A DNA stretch of 64,000 nt from Ktedonospora formicarum (GTDB lineage Bacteria > Chloroflexota > Ktedonobacteria > Ktedonobacterales > Ktedonobacteraceae): assembly GCF_016587355.1 (NCBI RefSeq), contig NZ_BNJF01000001.1, forward strand, positions 4,183,721 through 4,247,720, given 5' to 3'. Made by a program: the position numbers and the translations under genes. How positions within the stretch are numbered: the stretch's first letter is position 1; each line of letters starts with the position of its first letter. The notes under the pieces were generated by a model. That model saw only the letters and a list, made by a program, of their open reading frames with translations. It was not told the DNA's origin and searched no databases. Shown piece by piece: positions 26,230-34,504 of this stretch.

Positions 26230-26282
26230 AGGTGTCTGCCTGGAGAGGGCGTGGAGTGGTAGAATAAGGGACACCTATTTTT
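26230..26282 (+). promoter_or_regulatory. Leader inverted repeat upstream of xylulokinase
   Basis: AGGTGTC (26230-26236) is complementary to GACACCT (26270-26276), which is followed by ATTTTTG, just before the xylulokinase Shine-Dalgarno (AAAGGAG). It could act as an attenuator or as two operator half-sites. A TAGAAT inside the loop (near 26260) is a possible -10, in which case the repeat spans the promoter. Evidence is short and I cannot name a regulator. Confidence 0.3.
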
Positions 26283-26303
26283 GATTTAGCAAAGGAGCAT
26301 TGG

Positions 26304-27845
26304 ATGCAAGCACTCCTGGGTCTTGACCTTGGCACAACAGGTGTCAAGGCTGCGTTGTTCGCGAGCGAAGATGGTCGCGTGTTGGCCGATGCATTTATCG
26401 ATTATCCCCTTTCTCATCCTCATCCGGGCTGGGCAGAGCAGCAACCAGAGGAGTGGTGGCAGGCAACCCTGACCGCCATCAAGTTCTGCCTGGAGCGTGC
26501 CAGCGATCTGGGTGTGCGCCCCACTGATGTGCGAGGGGTTGGTCTCTCCGGGCAAATGCATGGGGTGGTCTTACTGGATGAGCGGCGAGACGTATTACGC
26601 CCTTGTATTATCTGGGCTGATCAACGTAGTGATGCCCAATGCCACTGGATGACTGAGCGCGTTGGGGCAGAGCAGTTAATTACCTATGTAAGTAATCCCG
26701 CTTTGACTGGCTTTAGCGCGCCCAAACTCCTCTGGGTGCGAGACAACGAGCCTGAAATTTTCGCGCGCGTGCGTACCGTCTTGCTGCCTAAAGACTATAT
26801 CCGCTTTCGTTTGACGGGCGTGCTGGCGATGGAGATTTCAGATGCAGCCGGGACGTGCTTGTTGGATGTGAAGCGAGGAAATTGGTCGCAAGAGGTGCTC
26901 AAGGCCATCGAGCTCGATCCAGAAATTCTGCCGCCTGTAGTTCCAGCGGACCGTACCAGTGGGACAACCACCTCTGAAGTGGAGTCCTTAACGGGCTTGC
27001 CTGCTGGCGTGCCGGTCGCGGGTGGCGGCGCGGATAATGCTTGTGGAGCGGTTGGAAATGGTGTCGTTGTGCCCGGTTTGGCGCTGGTCTCTGTAGGAAC
27101 GAGCGGGATTGTGCTTGCTCATGCCACCTCACCTCAGGTCGATACTTCTGGCCCGGTACCCCGTGTGCATACCTTTAATCATGCCGTACCAGGAGCCTGG
27201 TATTTGATGGGAGTAACGCAGGGGGCGGGCCTCTCAATGCGCTGGCTTCGCGATAACATTGGGTTGCCGGAACGGGCGCTTGAGCGTTGGACTGGGACCG
27301 ACGCCTATGAGACGCTCGCGCGCGAGGCTGAGTCTGTTGCGCCAGGCAGTGATGGCTTGATCTTCCTTCCCTATCTCCAGGGTGAGCGGACGCCGCATCT
27401 CGATGCTTACGCGCGCGGGGGCTGGCTTGGCCTGACCGCCAGCCACGATCGGCGTCACTTGGTTCGCTCAGTTATGGAGGGCGTAGCTTTTAGTCTCAAG
27501 GATTGTATGACGATCATTGGTGAACAGGGGTTGAGTCTGAATCAGGTGCGCGCGACTGGAGGTGGCGCGAAGAGTCTCCTCTGGCGACAGATTATTGCGG
27601 ATGTGTTGGAGACTGAACTGGTGACGACGAATTCGAGCGAGGGACCGGCCTTTGGCGCCGCACTCTTGGCAGGCGTTGCTGCCGGAGTCTACGCCTCAGT
27701 GCCCGAAGCCTGCTCGCAGACTGTGCGCATTGTCGAGCGAACCGAACCCCAGGCGAAGACGGCTCCAGCCTACCGGCAAGCGTATGAGACCTATCGGGCG
27801 CTTTATCCTGCGCTCAAGCCAATTCTTAGCAAGCCGCTGATATAG
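26304..27845 (+). CDS. xylB: Xylulokinase
   Basis: The enzyme phosphorylates D-xylulose with ATP to give xylulose 5-phosphate for the pentose phosphate pathway. The 513-residue FGGY-family kinase has the N-terminal phosphate-binding loop LGLDLGTTGVK, the sugar-site motif GLSGQMHG, IIWADQRS, and the catalytic Asp in GGGADNACGAVGNG. ATP-site motifs QGERTPH and ATGGGAKS lie in the second half. AAAGGAG precedes the ATG. No xylose isomerase or transporter gene is adjacent, so the gene stands alone. It is convergent with the following minus-strand gene across a hairpin. Confidence 0.92.
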   Translation: MQALLGLDLGTTGVKAALFASEDGRVLADAFIDYPLSHPHPGWAEQQPEEWWQATLTAIKFCLERASDLGVRPTDVRGVGLSGQMHGVVLLDERRDVLRPCIIWADQRSDAQCHWMTERVGAEQLITYVSNPALTGFSAPKLLWVRDNEPEIFARVRTVLLPKDYIRFRLTGVLAMEISDAAGTCLLDVKRGNWSQEVLKAIELDPEILPPVVPADRTSGTTTSEVESLTGLPAGVPVAGGGADNACGAVGNGVVVPGLALVSVGTSGIVLAHATSPQVDTSGPVPRVHTFNHAVPGAWYLMGVTQGAGLSMRWLRDNIGLPERALERWTGTDAYETLAREAESVAPGSDGLIFLPYLQGERTPHLDAYARGGWLGLTASHDRRHLVRSVMEGVAFSLKDCMTIIGEQGLSLNQVRATGGGAKSLLWRQIIADVLETELVTTNSSEGPAFGAALLAGVAAGVYASVPEACSQTVRIVERTEPQAKTAPAYRQAYETYRALYPALKPILSKPLI

Positions 27846-27852
27846 TTTGGAT

Positions 27853-27901
27853 GTCCGCAAGCAAGTAAGCAGTAGCGCTGGCCTGTATGGTGTTTGCGGA
27901 C
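27853..27901. terminator. Hairpin between convergent xylB and DUF4190-like gene
   Basis: GTCCGCAA (27853-27860) pairs with TTGCGGAC (27894-27901) around a 33-base loop. It lies in the 68-base gap between convergent stops. No T-tract follows on either strand, so termination strength is uncertain. Confidence 0.4.
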
Positions 27902-27913
27902 GCCCCTCACGAT

Positions 27914-28483
27914 CTAATAGAGAAGACTGTTCCAGGCTATTAGGGCAATCACACTGATCCCAATGCCTAGTATGGAGCAGATTAGCCCTGCGATGGCCAG
28001 GTTCTTGTGCTGGTGTGACTGCATTCCAAGCGCTGAAAAAATGATACTTGCACAAGGCATGAGGAAGCCTAGACCACAGGGCAAGAGCGCGCCAACCAGA
28101 CTTATAATTCCAAGAACGAAGCCTGTGATGGCTAGTCCCGCATGTTTGTCGGTTGGGGCAACTACCCTTTGATAAGGAACCCCATAGGGGGCGCCCATTT
28201 GTGGATATGGAGTGGGGACAACGTGGACAGTGATGTAGACCTGTGGCGGAGGTGGATAGAGGGGGAGTTGGGGCATCTGATGCATATGGCTTTGCTGCTG
28301 TTGTTGAGGGTAGGGGGGCTGATAAGAGGGCGTTTCGGGTATACGAGCTCGTCCAGTTTCAGCGTGGTACGCCTGTGAATGTGGGGGACCATCTGGCCTA
28401 CGTGCGCGCTCGGTTTCCGCATAGTATGCCTGTGGATATATTTTCGCATCGGGTTCTGGTTTATAATCATAGTTATCATTCAT
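27914..28483 (-). CDS. Pro/Gln-rich protein with C-terminal DUF4190-like two-helix membrane domain
   Basis: The 189-residue protein has a disordered N-terminal half, rich in Pro, Tyr and Gln, with two YxAET(E/G)RAR repeats. The C-terminal half holds two or three hydrophobic helices (GLAITGFVLGIISLVGALLPCGLGF and LAIAGLICSILGIGISVIALIAW), the LGIISL...ALGM...AIAGLI pattern seen in DUF4190 proteins. The start is ATG 28483; upstream in-frame codons lack a ribosome site, while GAAGGG lies before this ATG. Function unknown. It is a single gene, convergent with xylB. Confidence 0.7.
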   Translation of the reverse strand: MNDNYDYKPEPDAKIYPQAYYAETERARRPDGPPHSQAYHAETGRARIPETPSYQPPYPQQQQQSHMHQMPQLPLYPPPPQVYITVHVVPTPYPQMGAPYGVPYQRVVAPTDKHAGLAITGFVLGIISLVGALLPCGLGFLMPCASIIFSALGMQSHQHKNLAIAGLICSILGIGISVIALIAWNSLLY

Positions 28484-28803
28484 AGTAGCTTTACCCTTCT
28501 TTTTAAGAAAGACAAGAAGCGGCGGACAAGGAACACGCTTGTTTCCATGCCCCCTCATAAGCTATGCAGTTTGGCATTGTTTATACGCAATATATTGATA
28601 TCTCTAAGTACTCTTTACGTATTATAACGCGGTGAGAGGCTGAATATCACGGATGGCATCTCTGCTTTTGCTTTCTGACCCCCTTTAGGCTATTAAACAG
28701 AGGAGAACGCTTTCTGAGATAGCTTGCGGAAGGAAGTGTATGGTGAGTCCACTGTCCCCAACACTGTAATGAGTGAAAATATGCTCTGGAAAGGGAAAGA
28801 GAT
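28484..28803. other. Divergent intergenic region with a cobalamin-riboswitch-like fragment
   Basis: This 320-base spacer holds the promoters of the DUF4190-like gene and the TenA/PqqC-like gene. At 28742-28769 the sequence GGTGAGTCC...CTGTCCCC...CACTGTAA resembles the central core of cobalamin riboswitches, but the B12-box downstream is missing because the coding region begins 35 bases later. I treat it as a weak resemblance only. Nothing else is recognisable. Confidence 0.25.
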
Positions 28804-29460
28804 ATGAGTTTTGCGGATGGTCTTGTTTCTTCAGAAATACAGGGATTGCGGGAGCGTATCCTCTGGCATCCGCTGTGGCGCCAGATTGAAGACGGGACTC
28901 TGGAGCGTGAGCGCCTGAGCCTCTTCGCGCTTCAGGACTGGTGGCTTGTGCGTGAGGCGTACCGCCTTGACGCGCTGGCTATCGCGGGCATCGCGGATTT
29001 GGAGATACAGGATCTCTTGATTCGTAAGTTGACGCCCAAGGTGGGCGGCTATAAGCTCTTGCTTCGTTTTGGCGAGGCTGTAGGCCTCACGCGTGCTGAT
29101 TTTGATGCTGTAGAGCCCCTGGCGGGCTGTATGGCACTTACCAACTATTTTTATTGGATGCTGGCGTATGGTACACCTGCTGAGAAATTGGCGGCGGTGA
29201 GCGCGAGTGAGGATATTTTTGTCCAAATTTGTGTGCGCGTGGCTCCAGCACTGGTACGTAACTACGGCTTGACTCCTGAGCAGGTGGCATTCTTCTCAGC
29301 ACACGACATGATTGGAGAGCAGGTCACACCCGTTGATGAGGCACTACTGGCGCGCTATGACACTCCTGAGGAACGGAAGCGGATCGAGCGTGCGATCCAC
29401 CTGAGCCATGAGTATGAAATCATGTTTTACGATACCATTCTTACGACCATGATAAAGTAA
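28804..29460 (+). CDS. TenA/PqqC-like (heme-oxygenase fold) protein
   Basis: The all-helical 218-residue protein matches the TENA/THI-4/PqqC superfamily, which includes PqqC-like and iron-containing redox enzymes. Candidate ligands are H22 (ILWHPLW), E51 (WLVREAYR), the His of SAHDMIGEQ near 170 and the His-Glu of LSHEYEIMFYD near 202. No thiamine or PQQ genes are nearby, so neither role is supported by context; a diiron or cofactorless oxidase is possible. AAAGGGAAAGAG lies just upstream of the ATG. It stands alone and is followed by an untranslated region with two hairpins. Confidence 0.7.
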   Translation: MSFADGLVSSEIQGLRERILWHPLWRQIEDGTLERERLSLFALQDWWLVREAYRLDALAIAGIADLEIQDLLIRKLTPKVGGYKLLLRFGEAVGLTRADFDAVEPLAGCMALTNYFYWMLAYGTPAEKLAAVSASEDIFVQICVRVAPALVRNYGLTPEQVAFFSAHDMIGEQVTPVDEALLARYDTPEERKRIERAIHLSHEYEIMFYDTILTTMIK

Positions 29461-30010
29461 GCGCTAACCTTCTCAGTGGGAGACATAGGCGTGTTGGGTG
29501 CAGTAAGACACACCTGCCTGCGCGCCTATGCCACACATTGACGCTTTGGCAGCCCTTGTGATACCATCACAGTATGAAGAATACCTCCTTGAAGTATAGG
29601 CATCATCCTCACGTGCAGCGTGGTTGGATGATCCACCGCAATCGTAACCGCAACACAAGCATTCTTGCCGCGTAAGCCCGGCACGCGCTTACGTGGCTAT
29701 TATGTAGAGGTTGTGCCGCCAGAGACATATTGTCACATCAATTTTATGCGATTGGTGTGTTAGTTTATGTTGTTTTCTGGCACTGTCTCCTCACAAATGC
29801 CTCATTTCCTTGCTCCGTAGCCGGGATCAACACGCCCTTTGCAGTGGTGATATATCCGGCATTCCTATAGCCACAATGCCCTGGCATCGTTATGCTGTCA
29901 GCGGACTTCGTGCGAGAAGTGTTAGAGATTGGCTATTACCACGCAGAGGGTATCTTTCTACCTATCTTCGGGTATAGATAATCCCCTTTAGATTCTCAAA
30001 GGAGTTCTGT
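29461..30010. other. Intergenic region with two hairpins and a possible small ORF
   Basis: CATAGGCG (29484-29491) pairs with CGCCTATG (29523-29530) after the TenA/PqqC-like gene and could terminate it. A 33-codon frame (ATG 29574 to TAA 29675, basic, Arg/His/Asn-rich) lacks a clear Shine-Dalgarno. An 11-bp hairpin (29667-29697, GCCGCGTAAGC with GCTTACGTGGC) overlaps its stop. Downstream to 30010 I see only AT-rich upstream sequence for the MFS gene. No tRNA or IS remnant is recognisable. Confidence 0.35.
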
Positions 30011-31258
30011 GTGACACTTCTCTCTAACCGTCCGGTGCAACAGCCTGTGCAACCACTTTGGCGTAACCGTGATTATCTTCTGCTTTGGAGCGGGCAGACA
30101 ATCTCAACCGTAGGGGGAAACATCTCTCTGCTAGCTTTTCCCCTGCTTGTCCTGACGGTGACTAGCTCGCCATTACTCTCCTCTATCGCCTTAGCCCTGC
30201 GCACAATTCCACGTACACTCTGTATGTTATTTGCCGGGGCCCTTGTGGACCGCTGGGACCGCAAGCGTGTCATGCTTGTGTGTGATATCGGGCGCGCGCT
30301 GAGCATTGCCAGTATTCCGTTTGCATTGATGCTAGGCCACCTCACAATCTGGCAACTTTTCGTTAATGCCTTGCTCGAAGGGACGCTACAGAGTTTCTTC
30401 GAGCTTGCCCACTCTTCCAGTTTGGCTCATGTGGTGAGACAGGAACAACTGCCAGCGGCGATGGGCCAGGAGGAGGTCGTTGAAGGAGTGACAACTCTGT
30501 TAGGCCCCTCACTTGCGGGTGTACTCTACAGTGTCACGCTCTTGCTGCCTTTCATTGTCGATGCTCTTTCGTATGCAGCCTCGCTGCTCACACTCTTTCT
30601 GATCCGTACACCTTTTCAGCAGCCTCGCCAGGAGGAGCGCCGTCATCTGGTACGCGAGATACAAGAAGGCTTTGCCTGGATGTGGCGCCAGCCAGTGTTG
30701 CGTACGATGAATTTTGTCAACAGCTTTGCGGCGCTGGTTATACCTGGGAGCACTCTGGTATTGATTGTGCTGGCGAAGCAACAACAGGTACCAGATGCTT
30801 TGCTTGGTAGTGTTATCGCGTGTGGAGGGATAGGCGCGCTTATTAGTTCTTTACTGGCTCCCTTTATGCTGCGTTACTTGAGCGTTGGGCGCGCCATCTT
30901 GATTACGCGCTGGGCCTTTGCCTTGATCTGGCCGCTCTATATGTTGATGCCGCACTTCTGGCTACTAGGGGTGGCAGAGTTCTTACTAGGGGTTGCCGAT
31001 CCTATAGAGGATGTTGCGTACTTCGGCTATCGCATTGCCATTATCCCGGATAACTTACGTGGGCGCGTGATTAGTGCTTGTCGCCTCTTTACCAGTGTGA
31101 GCAATCCTATCGGATTGATGTTGACTGGGTGGTCGCTGGAGCATTGGGGTGTGGGAACTACGATCTGGTTGGGTAGCGTGATCCTGGTTCTGACTGCCAT
31201 CACACTAAGCGCGTCGCAAACCATTCGTCAGGCTCGACTCGCCAGAGATGACTCTTGA
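30011..31258 (+). CDS. MFS transporter (MFS_3 type exporter)
   Basis: The 415-residue integral membrane protein has about twelve hydrophobic helices in two six-helix halves. The conserved loop between helices 2 and 3 reads GALVDRWDRKRVML, and the N-terminus LWRNRDYLLLWSGQTISTVG is typical of the enterobactin-exporter-like/MFS_3 group, which exports siderophores, macrolides or other small molecules. The substrate cannot be told. The GTG start follows AAAGGAG by six bases. It is a single gene ended by a long hairpin shared with the convergent endonuclease gene. Confidence 0.85.
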   Translation: MTLLSNRPVQQPVQPLWRNRDYLLLWSGQTISTVGGNISLLAFPLLVLTVTSSPLLSSIALALRTIPRTLCMLFAGALVDRWDRKRVMLVCDIGRALSIASIPFALMLGHLTIWQLFVNALLEGTLQSFFELAHSSSLAHVVRQEQLPAAMGQEEVVEGVTTLLGPSLAGVLYSVTLLLPFIVDALSYAASLLTLFLIRTPFQQPRQEERRHLVREIQEGFAWMWRQPVLRTMNFVNSFAALVIPGSTLVLIVLAKQQQVPDALLGSVIACGGIGALISSLLAPFMLRYLSVGRAILITRWAFALIWPLYMLMPHFWLLGVAEFLLGVADPIEDVAYFGYRIAIIPDNLRGRVISACRLFTSVSNPIGLMLTGWSLEHWGVGTTIWLGSVILVLTAITLSASQTIRQARLARDDS

Positions 31259-31273
31259 TCTGTGCCTTCTGAT

Positions 31274-31313
31274 GCAGGGAGCTAGCTAGGGTCTTACAAA
31301 GCTAGCTCCCTGC
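31274..31313. terminator. Hairpin between convergent MFS and endonuclease III-like genes
   Basis: GCAGGGAGCTAGCT (31274-31287) pairs perfectly with AGCTAGCTCCCTGC (31300-31313), 14 bp with a 12-base loop. Its right arm overlaps the last codons and stop of the endonuclease gene. It serves as a terminator for the MFS gene, with TTGTTG downstream on the plus strand. Confidence 0.6.
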
Positions 31314-32108
31314 AGCTTGTTGTCTGGTGGATTGCGGCTGGACGACAGTCTGGTAGTAGTTACAGAGATCGGTGAGGGGACAGCGGTTGCAGTGTGGGCG
31401 CTCGAAGACACATACACGCTGCCCATGGCGCAACAGTCCCTTGTGGAAGTCGTAAATGGCACGCGCGTTATCAGGTAATAGGGCTTGGAGAAGCGTATGC
31501 GCGGCCTCTGCACTGACTTTGCGTCCGATGAGACCTAATCGCCCTGAAACCCGATGGACATGAACATCTACCGGGAGAATGGGCTTTTGGCAACTAAAAA
31601 GTAGTACGCATGCAACGGTTTTGGGGCCAATCCCGTCAAAGCGCCTGAGCCACGCGGAGGCATCGACCAGGGGCAGTGTACGAAGGAAGTCCAGGTTTAA
31701 TGAGCCGCACTCTTCGGTAATCTGGTGCATAATTGTCTGGAGGCGAGGGGCCTTCACTTCCGGCCAGTTGACGTTGGCGATAGCCTCTTGGACCTCGCTG
31801 GTAGGCGCATCGCGTACAGCCTCCCAGGAGCCAAAGCGTTTGAGCAGGTTGGCATATGCCGCTGCCGTCTGAGCATCCTTTGTGCGATGTGAGAGGATGA
31901 TGTCCACAAGCATGCCCATAGGGTCCTTTGTGGACCAGTCAGCTGGTCCATAGAGTTCTGTCAGGCGTTGAGTCACAATACGCGCCTTCTCTGCCAGGGC
32001 TGCTAGATCCTGGGTAGGATAACCATAATCCGCTGGGTTGCGTACGCGTTTTACTGGCTGTTTCATAGGCACATCGCTTTCTAGTCTACCTTCTGCTATT
32101 AGAACCAA
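31302..32108 (-). CDS. Endonuclease III-like HhH-GPD DNA glycosylase with FeS cluster
   Basis: Base-excision-repair glycosylase/AP lyase. The helix-hairpin-helix reads LRRFDGIGPKTVACVLL, with the catalytic Lys in GPKTV and the catalytic Asp in PVDVHVHRV. The C-terminal cluster C-x6-C-x2-C-x5-C (CVFERPHCNRCPLTDLC) binds 4Fe-4S. The residues before the HhH-GPD core (about 25) are extra compared with E. coli Nth. The start is unclear: TTG 32108 overlaps the upstream gene's stop region, while an in-frame ATG lies at 32066. The upstream methyltransferase gene overlaps by ten bases if TTG is used, suggesting coupled expression. Confidence 0.85.
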   Translation of the reverse strand: MVLIAEGRLESDVPMKQPVKRVRNPADYGYPTQDLAALAEKARIVTQRLTELYGPADWSTKDPMGMLVDIILSHRTKDAQTAAAYANLLKRFGSWEAVRDAPTSEVQEAIANVNWPEVKAPRLQTIMHQITEECGSLNLDFLRTLPLVDASAWLRRFDGIGPKTVACVLLFSCQKPILPVDVHVHRVSGRLGLIGRKVSAEAAHTLLQALLPDNARAIYDFHKGLLRHGQRVCVFERPHCNRCPLTDLCNYYQTVVQPQSTRQQAAGS

Positions 32109-32560
32109 CGAGGTATGTTTTCTTTGTAGGTTAAGTACTCGGTCCCAAATTTTGCTTCAAGATAGTCTTCTTCACGCTCGATCACGCCAACACGCATGAT
32201 CTTCAGGAGAAGCGGAAGCAGGAGGAGCGGCCAAATTCGGTTGGCTAGTAATGCCAGGCCGGTATAGGCCAATGTGAAGGAGACATAGATAGGGTTGCGT
32301 GTGAAATGATAGGGGCCGCTTTGCACAATCGCGGCGGTTGGGCGAGTAGGCTGGACTGGTGTGTCTGCGTTTCTCATCTCGCGCGCAGCCATAGCAGCAG
32401 TTGCTGTTGCCGTCCCCAGTAATATACCACCTATCAGAGAGCGCGGACCGCGTGGGATCAGGCGTAAGGGAACCCATGAATCTAGATATAACCCTAGAAG
32501 AAACGCTGCTGCATAGAGGATCGGTGGTGGTGCGATGACCTGTGCGTGATCATGCTTCAT
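32099..32560 (-). CDS. Isoprenylcysteine carboxyl methyltransferase-like membrane protein
   Basis: The 153-residue integral membrane protein has about four hydrophobic helices. The signature of the ICMT/PEMT family is visible at the C-terminal half: SGPYHFTRNPIYVSF, then REEDYLEAKFGTEYLTYKENIPRWF. These enzymes methylate lipids or small molecules with S-adenosylmethionine; bacterial substrates are mostly unknown. GGGAAAAACC lies before the ATG at 32560. It precedes the endonuclease gene with a small overlap, probably as one transcript. Confidence 0.82.
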   Translation of the reverse strand: MKHDHAQVIAPPPILYAAAFLLGLYLDSWVPLRLIPRGPRSLIGGILLGTATATAAMAAREMRNADTPVQPTRPTAAIVQSGPYHFTRNPIYVSFTLAYTGLALLANRIWPLLLLPLLLKIMRVGVIEREEDYLEAKFGTEYLTYKENIPRWF

Positions 32561-32805
32561 TGGTTTTTCCCTCCATGTATAATGCCAAGACTTGCTCTAT
32601 TCACGTGATCGTGGCCCGGTTGAATTGGTCTTCTGCTCTTTGACACGGATCAAACCTCTGCAACGTGACAAGATCGCTTCGAATAGTATTCGAGATGTGG
32701 TAACGTTACAGCCTCTCATAGCGTGGTATGAAGTGAGCGCTTTTCCCGGCGGGGCTCTTTCTACTGAGTATCTCCCGCGTTCCAGCCGATAGAGAGGAGT
32801 CAGGT

Positions 32806-33636
32806 GTGGTTAAGACGCAGACGACAGTAAGAGAGATTGTGCGACAGAAATTGGCAGCCTTTGAGCAATTGCGACCAGAGTATGAGCGCTGCTTCCGTTT
32901 TGTCCAGGAAGCGCATGGGCAAAAGCGCCTTACAATCTGCTCTATAGCTGAGATCGTCTACTATTTACATGCGCGCTGGGTGTGCGACTCGAAAGGAGAG
33001 CTTCTCAGTGTCCCACATTCGCCAAAGCGACTTGATGGCAAGCGCTGTCTTGAACTCTTACGCGATTGGCAAATCAACGGAGAGAGTGCAGAGGTGATAG
33101 CCTTTTTGCAGTATCGCCTGGATACACTCCCTTTTGCGGACCTGACCCGGCAGATTGATCTGGCCGAAGTATCCGCGATGAATCCAGAGATCGCGCAGCG
33201 CCTGCGCAATGGGCGTAGGGTTCTCCTCAATCGGGGTTTTAACCTGCTTCTGGCACTGGATGCCATTGGCACATTATCGCATGAGGAGATTAGCTCTCAG
33301 GTGCGTCTGGCCTGTGAGCGTTATGGACACCTGCCTAAGCAGATAAAAGAGCAACTCGCGTTGGCGGAGTCTCCACTCTTTTCCTATGTTCCTCATCAAG
33401 AGTTGGCGCGCTACAACATGCTCTTAATGAATACGCTCACGCAGGATATTCGCCCTATCCAGGAGGCTGATAAGAAAGCACATATGGATGACCCCCCTGC
33501 CACACAGGATACATCACAGCCTCCACTTGCCGAGTTTAGCTTCCCATTCTACCAGGAGCTTACCTCGACCGATCATAACAATGTTATGCGTCACCGTTTC
33601 TATAATGCTGTTCCCATGAGCGCGGCTCGCTCTTGA
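32806..33636 (+). CDS. Hypothetical protein, helical, 276 aa
   Basis: I do not recognise this family. The GTG start follows GAGAGGAG. The product is soluble and mostly helical: a first part with basic and aromatic residues (EYERCFRFVQEAHGQKR), a central segment EVIAFLQYRLDTLPFADL, then LRNGRRVLLNRGFNLLLALDAIGTL, and a Pro-rich disordered region near 230-245. There is no obvious catalytic motif, cysteine cluster or signal peptide. Codon use looks like that of its neighbours. It sits upstream of the ComB-like gene by 97 bases on the same strand; a functional link is not evident. Confidence 0.7.
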   Translation: MVKTQTTVREIVRQKLAAFEQLRPEYERCFRFVQEAHGQKRLTICSIAEIVYYLHARWVCDSKGELLSVPHSPKRLDGKRCLELLRDWQINGESAEVIAFLQYRLDTLPFADLTRQIDLAEVSAMNPEIAQRLRNGRRVLLNRGFNLLLALDAIGTLSHEEISSQVRLACERYGHLPKQIKEQLALAESPLFSYVPHQELARYNMLLMNTLTQDIRPIQEADKKAHMDDPPATQDTSQPPLAEFSFPFYQELTSTDHNNVMRHRFYNAVPMSAARS

Positions 33637-33733
33637 TCCGCTCTTGAGCGTTCCTGTGACGATAAGCCTCTTCCATACGTATCACATAGGCTACTCTAAT
33701 GGTTAGAGTCGTGATGAGCATGGGAGATGTGCA

Positions 33734-34504
33734 ATGTTTTTCTCACAGGAAGCATATCGTTGTCGCCTGGAATGGGGCCGGCGTGGTGTCGCCGAGGCTG
33801 CGGCGAGGGGCGATATAGTAGTTATTGTCGATGTTCTGAGCTTCTCTAGCGCGACTATTACTGCTATCGCGCACGGCGGTAGTATCCTGCCGTGCCCACT
33901 TGAGGCGGATGTGGAGGCATTGGCGCGGCGAGTAGATGGCGTTGTCGCGGTGAGACGTCGCGAGGTGCCTGCGCGTGGGCGTTTCTCACTTTCCCCAATG
34001 ACCTTTTTCGCTTTGGAGGCTGGAACGCGTGTTGTGCTGGCTTCACCGAATGGTGCGACCTGTAGTCACTATGGGCAAGTGGTCTCGCATCTCCTGGTAG
34101 GTGCGTTGCTCAACGCGAGCGCGGTTTCGCACGTGGTGACTTCATTGCTGGAGGAGGATGAGCGGTGCTCGGTGAGTGTGATTGCCTGTGGTGAGCGCTG
34201 GTTGGACCCCTCGGAAGATGGGGCGCTCCGTTTTGCCATAGAAGATTACCTTGGCGCGGGCGCGATTCTAACCTCTCTGGCCGAACATTCTAACCTGACA
34301 CTCTCGCCCGAAGCGCAGGTCTGCGCAGGTGCCTTCCTTCAGGCGCGTCCACGGCTTGGTGAACTGCTCACGAACTCGTACTCAGGACAGGAACTCACGC
34401 AAACCGGCTTTGGGGAAGATGTTTCGCATGCGTGCAAGCTTGATTTATATACAAGCGTTCCAATAATGCGGGCTGGACTCCTTGAGGAGTTTGTGCGCGT
34501 CTAG
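33734..34504 (+). CDS. 2-phosphosulfolactate phosphatase-like protein (ComB family)
   Basis: The 256-residue protein matches the ComB family, Mg-dependent phosphatases first known from coenzyme M synthesis. Diagnostic segments are VVIVDVLSFSSATITA (near 28-43), VVLASPNGATCS, VIACGERW, and ALRFAIEDYLGAGAIL, which carry the family's acidic and Arg residues. No other coenzyme M or sulfonate genes are nearby, and bacterial ComB homologues often have unassigned substrates, so the enzyme activity is inferred but the substrate is open. The stop overlaps the stop of the convergent WD40 gene in the palindrome CTAG. Confidence 0.82.
   Translation: MFFSQEAYRCRLEWGRRGVAEAAARGDIVVIVDVLSFSSATITAIAHGGSILPCPLEADVEALARRVDGVVAVRRREVPARGRFSLSPMTFFALEAGTRVVLASPNGATCSHYGQVVSHLLVGALLNASAVSHVVTSLLEEDERCSVSVIACGERWLDPSEDGALRFAIEDYLGAGAILTSLAEHSNLTLSPEAQVCAGAFLQARPRLGELLTNSYSGQELTQTGFGEDVSHACKLDLYTSVPIMRAGLLEEFVRV

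Noticed and set aside
29574..29675. 33-codon basic ORF
   Set aside because: No Shine-Dalgarno; stop lies inside a hairpin; too short to support alone.
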